Assembly (NCBI RefSeq): GCF_030161895.1
Contig: NZ_BSVB01000001.1
Location: 2,480,001 to 2,544,000, forward strand
DNA length: 64,000 bases
Direction: 5' to 3'
Source of the DNA: Pseudolysinimonas kribbensis
Lineage (GTDB): Bacteria; Actinomycetota; Actinomycetes; Actinomycetales; Microbacteriaceae
How positions within the stretch are numbered: position 1 is the first letter of the stretch; each line of letters opens with the position of its first letter. This document shows positions 25,816 through 34,319 of this stretch, piece by piece. The position numbers were made by a program, and so were the translations under genes. The notes beneath the pieces are model-generated. The model ran no database searches. It was not told the origin of the DNA and was given only the letters and a program-made list of their open reading frames with translations.

Positions 25816-26583
25816 TCAGAGGGCGATGCCGCGCTCGCGGAGCTCCTGCGCGACGATCGGCATCGCCGTCTCGACCGCGTCCAGGCCCAGGGCGGACGAG
25901 ATCTCCATGACCTCGAGGATCTGCTCGACCGTGGCGCCGTGGTTCAGCGCGTTGCGGATGTGGAGCTTCGTGCCGGGCACGTAGAGATGGGTCGCGGCGA
26001 TGTCGTAGCTGATGTAGATCAGCTCCTTCTCGGCGGGAGTGAGGGGACCGGTCCGCCACGGCACCGTGGAGAAGTCGGTGTAGGCCGCGAACATCTCGGG
26101 GTCGAGTTCGAGCATCTCGTTCCAGAAGTCGTGCCAGTACCCGCGCACGCGTGTGAACTCGGCCTTGAGCTCCTCCTGGCGGGCGGTCAGCGGCGACGGT
26201 CCGGTGCGACCGCGCTCCTCGAGTACCTCGACGAGCAGCGGGACCCCGATGTTCATGGTGTGGATTCCGAGCGTGGAGGCGAGCTCGAGCACCTCGAGGA
26301 TCTCGTGCGGGGTTGCGCCCTCGTCGAGTGCCGCCCGCACGTGAGGCAGGATCCGCGGGACGTTGAGGTGGGTCGCCGCGGCGTTGACCGAGATGCGGCA
26401 CAGCGCATGGAACTTCGCCGACAGGTGGCGCTTGAGGGTGGGCACCTGCCGCAACGCGATCGAGGCGGCCACGAAGTCCGGGTCGATGCGCAGCGCCGCC
26501 TCCCAGCCCTCGCTCCACGCCTCCTCGCCGTACGCCTCCAGGGCACGGGCCTTGATGTTCTCCTGCTGGTCGCTCAACGGCAT
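25816..26583 (-). CDS. Double-domain carboxymuconolactone decarboxylase family protein (2)
   Basis: 255 residues, intact, with two CMD units: ATHLNVPRILPHVRAALDEGATPHEILEVLELAS in the first and KELIYISYDIAATHLYVPG followed by HIRNALNHGATVEQILEVMEIS in the second. The repeated ATHLYxPG motif and the WxDxWExxLxLDPE segment preceding each unit mark it as a paralogue of the gene at 25045. GAGGAGG lies upstream of the ATG. Its promoter carries an operator-like site (26623-26633) of the GntR type seen elsewhere in the locus, so it belongs to the same regulon by inference. Confidence 0.85.
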   Translation of the reverse strand: MPLSDQQENIKARALEAYGEEAWSEGWEAALRIDPDFVAASIALRQVPTLKRHLSAKFHALCRISVNAAATHLNVPRILPHVRAALDEGATPHEILEVLELASTLGIHTMNIGVPLLVEVLEERGRTGPSPLTARQEELKAEFTRVRGYWHDFWNEMLELDPEMFAAYTDFSTVPWRTGPLTPAEKELIYISYDIAATHLYVPGTKLHIRNALNHGATVEQILEVMEISSALGLDAVETAMPIVAQELRERGIAL

Positions 26584-26622
26584 GGCGGCTCCTCCTCGAG
26601 ACGGGTCACCTCGAATATATGA

Positions 26623-26633
26623 CCGTCATACAA
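26623..26633. promoter_or_regulatory. GntR-type operator-like site upstream of double-domain CMD gene 2
   Basis: Read on the minus strand this is TTGTATGACGG, matching TNGTNNNACNA except for the last base, and very close to the regulator's own site TCGTATGACGA. It lies 40 bases upstream of the start codon, beside an AT-rich -10-like TATATT (minus strand). Confidence 0.45.
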
Positions 26634-26650
26634 AATGCCGCAACGCGGAT

Positions 26651-26866
26651 TCACGGGTGCGGGTCGACCGTCCGCGCGAACAGGAAGTGCCACCCGATCC
26701 ACCACCAGAACAGCAGGATCACCATCCGCGCCGCCCGGTCGGCGAGCACCCTGTCGAACAGCGCCCCCGTCGAGGTGAGCCCGAGCGCGTCGCGTCGCCC
26801 GGTCACCCAGAGCAGCACGCCCACGACCCCGCACGCGGCGAAGACCAGTTCTGTGACGAGGTACAT
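26651..26866 (-). CDS. Small two-helix membrane protein (71 aa)
   Basis: 71 residues with one hydrophobic segment at the N-terminus (LVTELVFAACGVVGVLLWV) and one near the C-terminus (MVILLFWWWIGWHFLFA). The ATG at 26864-26866 overlaps the TGA of the upstream membrane-protein gene. The Trp-rich second helix with an ending WWIGWHFLFAR is reminiscent of the small actinobacterial DUF6186-type proteins, but this is from memory and weak. Function unknown. Confidence 0.65.
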   Translation of the reverse strand: MYLVTELVFAACGVVGVLLWVTGRRDALGLTSTGALFDRVLADRAARMVILLFWWWIGWHFLFARTVDPHP

Positions 26867-27505
26867 CAGTCGCGCCGTCCCCGTGTCACCAGGGCCAGAC
26901 CCAGCGCGATCCATGCCGCCACGAAGAGCGTGCGGAACCACAGCTGGTCCAGTGCCGGGTCGAGGATGTCGGAGATCGCCGGATGCTGCAGCGCCGCCTC
27001 GGGGGCAGCATCCGTCCAAGGATCCAGGAGGTCAGCTCCCAGGCACAGGTCGCGACCCCCGTGACCGCCCACGCGACGGCGGTGCGGCGGATCGCGAGGG
27101 AATCGGCGGCGCGCTGCTCGCGCGCGCCGGTGCGCGAGCGCACCCCGACCACGCGAACGGCAGCACGACGGCGCCGAGACCGGCCAGCACGATCCCGTCG
27201 ACGATGCCGTGCCGGGGCGTGAATGCGAGGAGTGCGCCGACCGCGACGGCTCCGACCAGGGTCGGGACCAGCGCCGGCCGCGACAGCCGGCCGACCTGCG
27301 GCACCAGTCGCAGCGCATCGATCAGCAGCGCGAGGCCGACGACGCCGAACACGACCCCGTCGAAGAGCGCCTCCCGCACGAACTGCACGGCCGAGGTGAT
27401 CGCGACGATGGCGATCCACGGCAGGGCGGGCAGCAGTCGTCGACGCGGCGGGTGATCGACGACCGTGCCGGCGTCGATCGGATTGCCGGCGACTTCGTGC
27501 GCCAT
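26866..27505 (-). CDS. Hypothetical multi-helix membrane protein (two frame breaks)
   Basis: Repaired length about 213 residues. Hydrophobic segments lie at about 29-45, 51-66, 82-100 and 104-118, another in AVAWAVTGVATCAWELTSWIL, and a last one in FVAAWIALGLALV. The frame breaks at 27143-27146 (run of four C) and around 27015-27025; adding one base at each gives a continuous protein ending in LVTRGRRD. It overlaps the following small membrane protein by one base pair of codons, so they are co-translated. I recognise no domain. Confidence 0.55.
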
Positions 27506-27558
27506 GTCGGCAGGCTACGCCCCCGGCGCGGAGCGCTCGTGGCGGTGAGAATGGGCGG

Positions 27559-27996
27559 ATGATCTCCACCGACCTCGCCCGGAGCCTCCGGGAGTCCGGC
27601 CTGCACTGGGCGCCCGTCTCGGGCGACGTGTTCCAGCTCGCCCCCGGGTCCGGGGCGGGGGAGGACGGCGAGCTCGAGGGCGACCTGTTCACGGTGAGCG
27701 ACATGACGATCGAGGCGCACGTCTATCCCACCGGCACCATCCTCGGATTCAACGGCACGACCGAGTGGGCGCTCGACTCCGTCGCGCTCGAGGATGCGCT
27801 CTGGCTGCCACGGGAGGACCAGCTGCGCGATCGGCTGCAGAGCACGTTCCGGGGCCTCGACCGGATCGAGGCGCCGCACGGCATCGAGTACCGGGTGCGC
27901 GTGGAACGGGCAGGAGGCGAGCACGTGTACGTCAGCGACGATCCCGCCGAGGCCTACGCTCTCGCGCTGCTGGATCTCATCCGCGCGTCGGCCTGA
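27559..27996 (+). CDS. Conserved hypothetical soluble protein (145 aa)
   Basis: 145 residues, acidic, no signal or membrane segment. It resembles a family common in actinobacteria that databases sometimes label a pilus-assembly-like protein without evidence; typical segments are GLHWAPVSGDVF, MTIEAHVYPTGTILGFNGTTEWALDS and LWLPREDQLRDRL. It is divergent from the membrane protein pair and convergent with the DUF4349 gene, whose end overlaps its own by 20 bases. I give no function. Confidence 0.75.
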   Translation: MISTDLARSLRESGLHWAPVSGDVFQLAPGSGAGEDGELEGDLFTVSDMTIEAHVYPTGTILGFNGTTEWALDSVALEDALWLPREDQLRDRLQSTFRGLDRIEAPHGIEYRVRVERAGGEHVYVSDDPAEAYALALLDLIRASA

Positions 27997-28854
27997 CCAC
28001 CGCGTTCCGCGCGCGTCGCCGAACGATGGCGACGACCCCCAGCGCGATTGCGCCGAGCAGGGCCAGCAGCAGGAGCCACGGCAGCGCCATCCCGAGGGCC
28101 ACGAGTGTCGCGCCCCAGAAGGCGACGAAGGCGCTCCAGCCGGTGGCGAGGCCGTCGCCGAAGCCGGCCGGGGTGGACTCCACGACGGTCCCGGTGGGCT
28201 GCAACGTCATCGTGATGGTCGACATCGCGACCTGATCGGCGAGCCCGCGCTGCTGCGCCTCGAGGCTCTCGAGGTCGCCCTGCCGGTCTCCGATGGCGGT
28301 CTCGATCTCGACGAGGTCGGAGGTGTCGGTCGCGCGCTTCTCCAGCTCGATGAGGCGCTGGATCGTCGCCCGGAGCGCCGTGATGCGTGCGTCCAGATCC
28401 TGGGTGCGGCTGGTCACGTCGGTCGAGCTGGTCGAGACCCGGTCGGTGCGGCCCAGGCCCTTGAGCGCCGCGAGCGTGGTGTCGAGCTTCGCGGCCGGGA
28501 TGCGCAGGGTGAGCGAGGCGGTTCCCGCGTGACCCTGCGACCCGGCGCGTTCGCTCCGGCCGTCCACCCGGCCCCCGCCGACCTCACGATCGATGCGGCA
28601 CGGTCGGCCGCACGCAGCGGGTCGGATGCGGTGACCACGAGCTCGCCCGTGACCACGATCGACCGGTCGGCGCTCGCCGCCTTCTCACTCCCCGAACCCG
28701 TCGTCGCCGGTGCGTCGTTCGCGAGCGGCGCGCCGTGGCCCGCCGCGCCCGAGTCGGAGGTGCCGGTCGAGCCGGCGCCGGCGCCCGCCGAGCAGCCGCC
28801 GAGGGCGAGGGCCGCGGCGAGCGCGACGCCGACGAGAAGTGCAGAACGCCTCAT
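27977..28854 (-). CDS. DUF4349 lipoprotein (one frame break)
   Basis: Repaired length 292 residues. The N-terminus is a lipoprotein signal with lipobox LGGC and a Ser/Gly-rich linker; a DUF4349 domain follows, with RSIVVTGELVVTASDPLRAADRAASIV before the break and TASLTLRIPAAKLDTTLAALKGLG after it. A coiled-coil-like stretch (RITALRATIQRLIELEKRATDTSDLVEIETAI) precedes one C-terminal helix and a basic tail. The run of five C at 28572-28576 should be six. The protein is exported and anchored twice, by lipid and by helix. Role unknown; the family is common in Gram-positive envelopes. Confidence 0.85.
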
Positions 28855-29010
28855 GGGGTCACCGTAGAGAACAGGAGACCCGGACGCCGCAGACCGTTGC
28901 GCAATCGTGAGAAGCGGCCTGGGCGTCGCCTCCGAGCACACCGGTCCCGGCCGGCCGCAGATCTAGCCTGCTGGCGTCGGCTCACGAAGCCGCGAACAGG
29001 AGGTCACGAC

Positions 29011-29211
29011 ATGGGACTCATGGATGACGCCCGCGACACCGCCGAGACGGCCGGCCGCAAGCTCGGCGACGCCGCCGAGGATGCGAAGGACCGCGTCGGC
29101 GACAAGGTCGACGAGATGCAGGCGGATTCGGACGTGAAGCGCGCCGAGCGCGAGCGCGACGCCGTGCACGCCAAGAACGACGCCAAGGAGAAGATCCGCG
29201 GCGACGACTGA
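29011..29211 (+). CDS. Small CsbD/LEA-like charged protein (66 aa)
   Basis: 66 residues, very rich in Asp, Lys, Glu, Arg and Ala with no hydrophobic core (MGLMDDARDTAETAGRKLGD at the start). The sequence looks like an amphipathic coil of the CsbD/LEA-like stress protein type. A strong ribosome site AGGAGG lies 8 bases upstream of the ATG, and a hairpin terminator follows at 29233-29263, so it is a free-standing, probably well-expressed gene. CsbD-like genes are usually general-stress induced; no stress promoter can be proven here. Confidence 0.7.
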   Translation: MGLMDDARDTAETAGRKLGDAAEDAKDRVGDKVDEMQADSDVKRAERERDAVHAKNDAKEKIRGDD

Positions 29212-29232
29212 CCGCCGCAGGGCGAGAGGACC

Positions 29233-29263
29233 GGAGGGTCGGTGGACGAGCCACCGGCCCTCC
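29233..29263 (+). terminator. Hairpin terminator after the small charged protein
   Basis: GGAGGGTCGGTGG (29233-29245) pairs with CCACCGGCCCTCC (29251-29263) with one mismatch around a 5-base loop, 22 bases after the stop codon. A weak T/C-rich tail follows, typical of high-GC terminators. Confidence 0.7.
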
Positions 29264-29327
29264 CTCGTGCGAGGGGGTCGACGGAGTGGAATGATTGACA
29301 CGTCATCTATCGACGGGAGCGTCATCC

Positions 29328-29882
29328 ATGCGGGTCATGATCATCGCGGGCAGTGTCCGGCCGGGTCGGATCGGACTGCCGATCGCCCGCTGGGTCGAAT
29401 CGATCGCCCGCGAGCGCCCGGGGATGGAGATCGACTTCGTCGACCTCGTCGAGCTCGGCCTCCCGTTCATGGATGAGCCCCATCACCCGCGTCTGCAGCG
29501 GTACACCCAGCCGCACACGCGCGCGTGGAGCGAACGCGTCCAGGCGGCCGACGCCGTCATCCTCGTGACGCCGGAGTACAACCACAGCTATTCACCGGCG
29601 CTCAAGAACGCGCTCGACTACCTGCACCGCGAGTGGTGGCGCAAGCCGGTGGGCTTCGTCAGCTACGGCGGCGTGTCGGCGGGCACGCGCGGCGTCGTCG
29701 CGCTCACCGTCGTCACCTCCGGTCTGGGGATGGTGCGCACCGGAGCCGCCGTCGAGATCAACTTCGCCGGCCAGCAGGTGCACGACGGCGTGTTCTCGCC
29801 CACCGAGAAGGAGGTCGCGATCCTGGGCCACCTGCTCGACGAGATCGAGACGCTCGCGCCCGCCCTCGCTCCGCTGCGCTGA
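29328..29882 (+). CDS. NADPH-dependent FMN reductase
   Basis: 184-residue flavodoxin-like oxidoreductase. The FMN phosphate loop is GSVRPGRIGLPIARW at the N-terminus; PEYNHSYSPALKNALDYL is the signature of the NADPH:FMN/quinone reductase (ArsH/YLR011w-like) family, and VSYGGVSAGTRGV completes the flavin pocket. It likely reduces quinones, azo dyes or free flavin in the cytoplasm. I chose the ATG at 29328 (GGGAG upstream) over one 33 bases earlier, because the family begins directly with the first beta-strand MRVMIIAGS. Confidence 0.88.
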   Translation: MRVMIIAGSVRPGRIGLPIARWVESIARERPGMEIDFVDLVELGLPFMDEPHHPRLQRYTQPHTRAWSERVQAADAVILVTPEYNHSYSPALKNALDYLHREWWRKPVGFVSYGGVSAGTRGVVALTVVTSGLGMVRTGAAVEINFAGQQVHDGVFSPTEKEVAILGHLLDEIETLAPALAPLR

Positions 29883-29890
29883 CCGGATCG

Positions 29891-29908
29891 GTCCTCCATT
29901 CGGAGGAC
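29891..29908. promoter_or_regulatory. Perfect 7-bp hairpin/palindrome between FMN reductase and globin-like gene
   Basis: GTCCTCC (29891-29897) and GGAGGAC (29902-29908) are perfect inverted repeats with a 4-base loop. It lies 9 bases after the reductase stop. It may be a short terminator, or an operator for the following gene, since a -10-like TATGCT begins 9 bases later (29917-29922). The two cannot be separated from sequence. Confidence 0.4.
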
Positions 29909-29960
29909 AGGCGCGATATGCTGGTCCCCTGAATTCGCGACAAGGCCGGGGGCTTGCACG

Positions 29961-30299
29961 ATGCAGACGACGGCGGATGCCACCGCTATTCAAGCGGCCG
30001 TGGAGCACTTCATCGACCGGGTGCTGACCGACCCGGCCCTGGAGGGGTTCCGGGCCAAGATCGACGTGGGCAGCCTGCGTCCCCGCGCGCGGATGTTCGT
30101 GATCGAGGCGCTCGGCGGTCCGGAGTTGTACCGCGCTCTCGACCGGGACCGGCGACCGCACGGGGTCGAGGACGCCGAGTTCGAACGGATCACCTGCGTG
30201 CTCATCGAGAGCCTCGCCGACGTGGGCGTCTCGGCCGACGTGCTGGCGCTCGTGCGACGTCGCGTCGATGACCTGCGGCCCGTCGTCGTGATGGCGTAG
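29961..30299 (+). CDS. Truncated-haemoglobin-like protein
   Basis: 112 residues resembling group I truncated haemoglobins: HFIDRVLTDPALEGF (B-helix pattern with the conserved Phe), RMFVIEALGGPELYR (the ALGGP turn) and HGVEDAEFERITCVLIESLADVGVSADVL (F-G-H helices). H67 is the candidate proximal haem ligand. The E-F region is a few residues shorter than in typical family members, so haem binding needs proof. It stands alone next to an FMN reductase, which could serve as an electron donor (inference). Truncated globins detoxify nitric oxide or sense gases. Confidence 0.6.
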   Translation: MQTTADATAIQAAVEHFIDRVLTDPALEGFRAKIDVGSLRPRARMFVIEALGGPELYRALDRDRRPHGVEDAEFERITCVLIESLADVGVSADVLALVRRRVDDLRPVVVMA

Positions 30300-30306
30300 G
30301 CGCGGC

Positions 30307-31514
30307 TCAGCTGGGCTGCACCGGAACCGGCTCGGTATCCGGCAGCGGGCTCGCGTCGCGTCCGCGCAGGTCGGGGTGCGCTCTCCGGAAGAGAACCGGC
30401 ACGAGGGTCCCGACCGCCGCGAAGGCGACGGCCGCCCAGAATCCGCCGTCGGCGCCGCCCGCGTCGATGAGGAATCCGGCGACGGCCGAGCCGGCCGCGG
30501 CGCCGATGAGCTGTCCCGTGCCGACCCATCCGTACGCCTCGGCCGTGTCGCTGAACTTCACGCTCGACGAGACCAGCGCGAAGATGACGGCGAGTGCCGG
30601 AGCGATGCACAGCCCCGCGATGATCAGCGCGGCGTTGAGGCTCCAGAACTCCCAGGCGACGACGGAGAGCGCCGATCCGATCAGCACGACCGCCATGCGC
30701 CAGGCGAGCGCCCACGGTCCGACCGGCAGGCGGCCGAGCGCGAGCCCGCCGGACAGCGACGCGAGCGCCCAGATCGCGAGCACCACTCCCGAGCGGGAGT
30801 CGCCCTCCCCGAAGGTCGCGATCACGGCCGCCTCGGTCGCCGCGCAGGCGCCGACCAGCAGGAAGCCCACGGCGGTCGAGAGCAGCACCGGCGGGCGCGT
30901 GAGCACCGATCCGAACCGCCGCTTGCTGCGGGGATGCGCACCCGCCCGACCTCGGGCGAGAAGATGAACCAGGCGCCGCCGCCCACGAGGAAGACCACCG
31001 AGAGCAGGATGCCGATGGTCGTCGAGATCTGGGTCGCGACGAATGTGACGATGACGGGTCCGGCGATCCAGATGAGCTCCTGCGCGGACGCGTCGAGCGA
31101 GAAGAGCGGGGTGAGCTGGCGCGAGTTCACGAGTTTGGGATAGATCGTGCGCACGGCAGGCTGGATGGGCGGGTAGCTGAGGCCGGCGACCAGACCGGCG
31201 GCCATGTAGCCCCACAGGGGCAGAGGCGCGAGGGCGATGGTCGTGAGGGCGATCGCGCACACCCCGACGGTCAGCAGCAGCACCGGCCGCATGCCCCAGC
31301 GCCCCATCCACCTGCTCGTGAGCGGACCGGAGACCGCCTGCCCGACGCTCGTCGCGGCGAGCACCAGCCCGGCCGAGCCGTAGCTGTGGAAGATGCGCTC
31401 GAGATGCAGCAGGAACCCCAGGGAGATCATCCCGCCCGGGAACCGGGCGACGAGCTGGGCGGCGATGATGCGCGCGACGCCCGGCGTGCGAAGGAGCTGG
31501 GCGTAGGCGTTCAC
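30307..31514 (-). CDS. MFS transporter (one frame break)
   Basis: Repaired length 402 residues with about 12 hydrophobic helices. The loop between helices 2 and 3 reads GPLTSRWMGRWGMRPVLL, the MFS signature position. A run of four G at 30930-30933 breaks the frame in the central loop; one more base joins VRIP to RSKRRFGSVLTRPP. I chose the GTG at 31512-31514 (VNAYAQLLRTPGVARI), directly before the first helix. It is convergent with the globin-like gene, its stop lying 7 bases away. The substrate is unknown; the AraJ/SetA-like look suggests an efflux carrier. Confidence 0.85.
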
Positions 31515-31631
31515 GGTGGGACCAGCGTATTGCCCGGTGGCGACGGTGCGCAGCGCTGTCGGCGGCGCGTGCAAGCCTGTGGAATCGGGGGATAAGTCCG
31601 CGAACTTATCCCCAACCTGGGGACGACACGC

Positions 31632-31679
31632 CCACAACATGTAGTGGTGGTGCCCCGGTCAGTGGCCGGATATATAGTG
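31632..31679 (+). promoter_or_regulatory. Paired NrdR boxes upstream of nrdAB
   Basis: Box 1 CCACAACATGTAGTGG (31632-31647) is a near-perfect palindrome close to the NrdR consensus acaCwAtATaTwGtgt. Box 2 CCGGATATATAGTG (31666-31679) keeps the right half of that consensus. Their centres are about 33 bases apart, three helical turns, the usual NrdR spacing, and box 2 overlaps a -10-like TATATA. The leader from here to the ATG at 31789 is about 110 bases and shows no other clear element. Confidence 0.7.
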
Positions 31680-31788
31680 ATCGAGCCGCAGGGCGGGCGG
31701 GGGCCCGCGAACGGCTCTCCGGGCATCCCCGGGAGCCGACGAGCGTCGCAGAACAGCCGCCGCAGGAGCAGCAGGAAGAGGAGTCCAC

Positions 31789-34315
31789 GTGACCATCACG
31801 GTCGTCAAGCGCGACGGGGCGCAGGAGCCCTACGACGCCAACAAGATCAACCTCGCGATCGAGCACGCGAGCCGCGGTCTCGACGAGAGCATCACGTGGG
31901 TCACGCAGATCGCGAGCGAGCTCGAGCTCACGCTGTTCGACGGCATCACGACCCAGCAGCTCGACGAGGCCGTGATCCAGGTCGCGCTGCAGAACGTCAA
32001 GGACGACCCGCAGTTCGACACGGTCGCCGCGCGGCTGCTGCTGAAGACGATCTACAAGCGCGTGCTCGGCGACTACGAGACCGACGAGGAGCTGAAGGCG
32101 CTCCACGCCCGGCACTTCCGCGCCGCGGTCGAACGGGGCGTGGCGGAACAGCTCTTCGATCCCCGGTTCCTCGACCTCTACGACCTCGACCGGATGGCGA
32201 CGGCGCTCGAGCCGAGCCGCGACGGTCTGCTCAAGTACATCGGCGTGGTCACGCTCAACAACCGCTACGGCATCAAGGCCCGCAACGGCGAGCCGCTCGA
32301 GGTGCCGCAGTTCTTCTGGATGCGGATCGCGATGGGTCTCGCCCTCAACGAGGCCGATCCGACCGGCGTCGCGCTCGGCTTCTACGAGAAGATGTCGAAG
32401 CTCGAGTACATCGCCGCCGGCTCGACCCTCGTCAACGCGGGCACCGCGTACCCCCAGCTCAGCAACTGCTTCGTCATGGAGATGCACGACGACATCGAGC
32501 ACATCGCCAAGAGCGTGCGCGACGTGATGTGGCTCACCAAGGGCACCGGCGGCATCGGCCTCTCGGTCACCAAGCTGCGCGCCCAGGGCTCCCCGATCCG
32601 CTCCAACAACACGACCTCGACCGGGCCGATCCCGTTCATGCACACGATCGACTCGGTGCTGCGCGCGGTCAGTCGCGGCGGCAAGAAGTTCGGTGCGCTC
32701 GCGTTCTACATGGAGAACTGGCACCTCGACTTCCCCGAGTTCCTCGACCTGCGCCAGAACTCCGGCGACCCGTACCGCCGCACCCGCACCGCGAACACCG
32801 CCGTGTGGATCTCCGACGAGTTCATGAAGCGCGTGCAGAACGACGAGGACTGGTACCTCTTCGACCCGCTCGAGGTCGGCGACCTCAACGAGCTGTACGG
32901 CAAGGCGTTCAGCGAGCGGTACGCGCACTACGTCGCCGAGGCCGAGGCCGGGCGCGTCCGGATGTTCAAGAAGATCGCCGCGCGCGCGCAGTTCAAGGAC
33001 ATCCTGATGTCCCTCCAGACGACGGCCCACCCGTGGCTGACCTGGAAGGACACGATCAACAACCGGGCGCTGAACAACAACACCGGCACGATCCACCTCT
33101 CCAACCTCTGCACCGAGATCTGCCTCCCGCAGGACCTCGAGAACATCGCGGTGTGCAACCTCGCCTCGATCAACCTCTCGACCCATCTGCGCGTGGACGC
33201 GAACGGCACCCTGGGCTTCGACTGGGACCTCATCGAGGCATCGGCTCGCAGCGCCGTGCGCCAGCTCGACAACCTCATCGACATCACGGTGTCGTCCGTT
33301 CCGGAGGCGGATCACGCCAACATCAGCAACCGGGCGATCGGCCTCGGGGTCATGGGCTTCACCGACATCGTCGAGAAGCTCGGCCTCAGCTACGAGTCCG
33401 AGGAGGCCGCCACCGTGATCGACGAGGTCATGGAGCACGTCTCCTACGCCGCGATCGACGAGTCGGCGGATCTCGCGCGCGAGCGCGGCTCCTACTCGAA
33501 CTTCGCCGGCAGCCGGTGGTCGCAGGGGTTGGTGCCGTTCGACTCGATCGCGCTCACCGAGGCCGATCGCGGCACCCCGATCAAGGTCGACCGCACGACG
33601 CGGCTCGACTGGGATGCGCTGCGCGCCAAGGTGAAGGGCGGGATACGCAACGCGACGCTCATGGCGATCGCGCCCACGGCATCCATCGGCCTGGTCGCCG
33701 GCACCACGCCGGGACTCGACCCGCAGTTCACGCAGATCTTCAGCCGCTCGACCTCGAACGGCAAGTTCCTCGAGGTGAACCGCAACCTGGTCGCCGACCT
33801 GCAGCGGCTCGGGATCTGGGGCGAGGTCAAGGAGGCGATCCTGCGCTCGCAGGGCGACATCCAGGGGATCGACGCGATCCCGGAGGACATCAAGAAGGTC
33901 TACAAGACCAGCTTCCAGCTCTCGCCGTACTCCTTCCTGGAGGTCGCGGCGCGCGCGCAGAAGTGGATCGACCAGTCGATCAGCCGCAACATCTACCTCG
34001 AGACGCGCGACCTCGGCGACATGATGGACATCTACTACGCGGCGTGGGAGCGCGGGGTGAAGACCACGTACTACCTGCACATGAAGCCGCGTCACCAGGC
34101 CGAGCAGTCGACGGTCAAGGTCAACAAGGCCGAGGAGATCGCGGCGAGCAAGGCGGCTGCGGCGCCGATCGCGGCATCCTCCGAGTCGGCTGCGCCCGCG
34201 GCACCCGCCCGTCGCGGATTCGGGGGCTGGCCTGATCATGGACACCGAGACCGTCGGAGCCTACGAAGTCCCGGTCGATCCCATGGACGACCTCCAATGC
34301 GAAAGCTGCCAGTAA
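31789..34315 (+). CDS. nrdA: Ribonucleoside-diphosphate reductase, alpha (catalytic) subunit (one frame break)
   Basis: About 842 residues. Residues 1-95 form an ATP-cone (allosteric activity site). Catalytic residues: C227 (LSNCF) and C456 (VCNLASINL) are the redox pair, C441 with N439 and E443 (NLCTEI) is the thiyl-radical site, and the tandem Tyr in TTYYLHMK completes the radical path. The C-terminal redox tail ends in CESCQ. The frame breaks at a run of five G (34222-34226) just before this tail; here one base too many, or two too few, explains it, unlike all other breaks in the window. nrdB follows after 4 bases. No nrdI or nrdH is present, so it is not class Ib. Confidence 0.93.
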
Positions 34316-34319
34316 GCAC

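Noticed and set aside
22954..26583. Protocatechuate/beta-ketoadipate pathway based on CMD-family genes
   Set aside because: There is no protocatechuate dioxygenase, cycloisomerase, CoA-transferase or thiolase; the CMD proteins sit with sugar-type dehydrogenases and lactonase-like enzymes.
31606..34245. Open frame of 879 codons on the minus strand opposite nrdA
   Set aside because: It is the shadow of a highly conserved gene in GC-rich DNA. The protein would be a low-complexity mix of Arg, Asp, Leu, Val and His with no domain, and the opposite strand has catalytic motifs and promoter elements.
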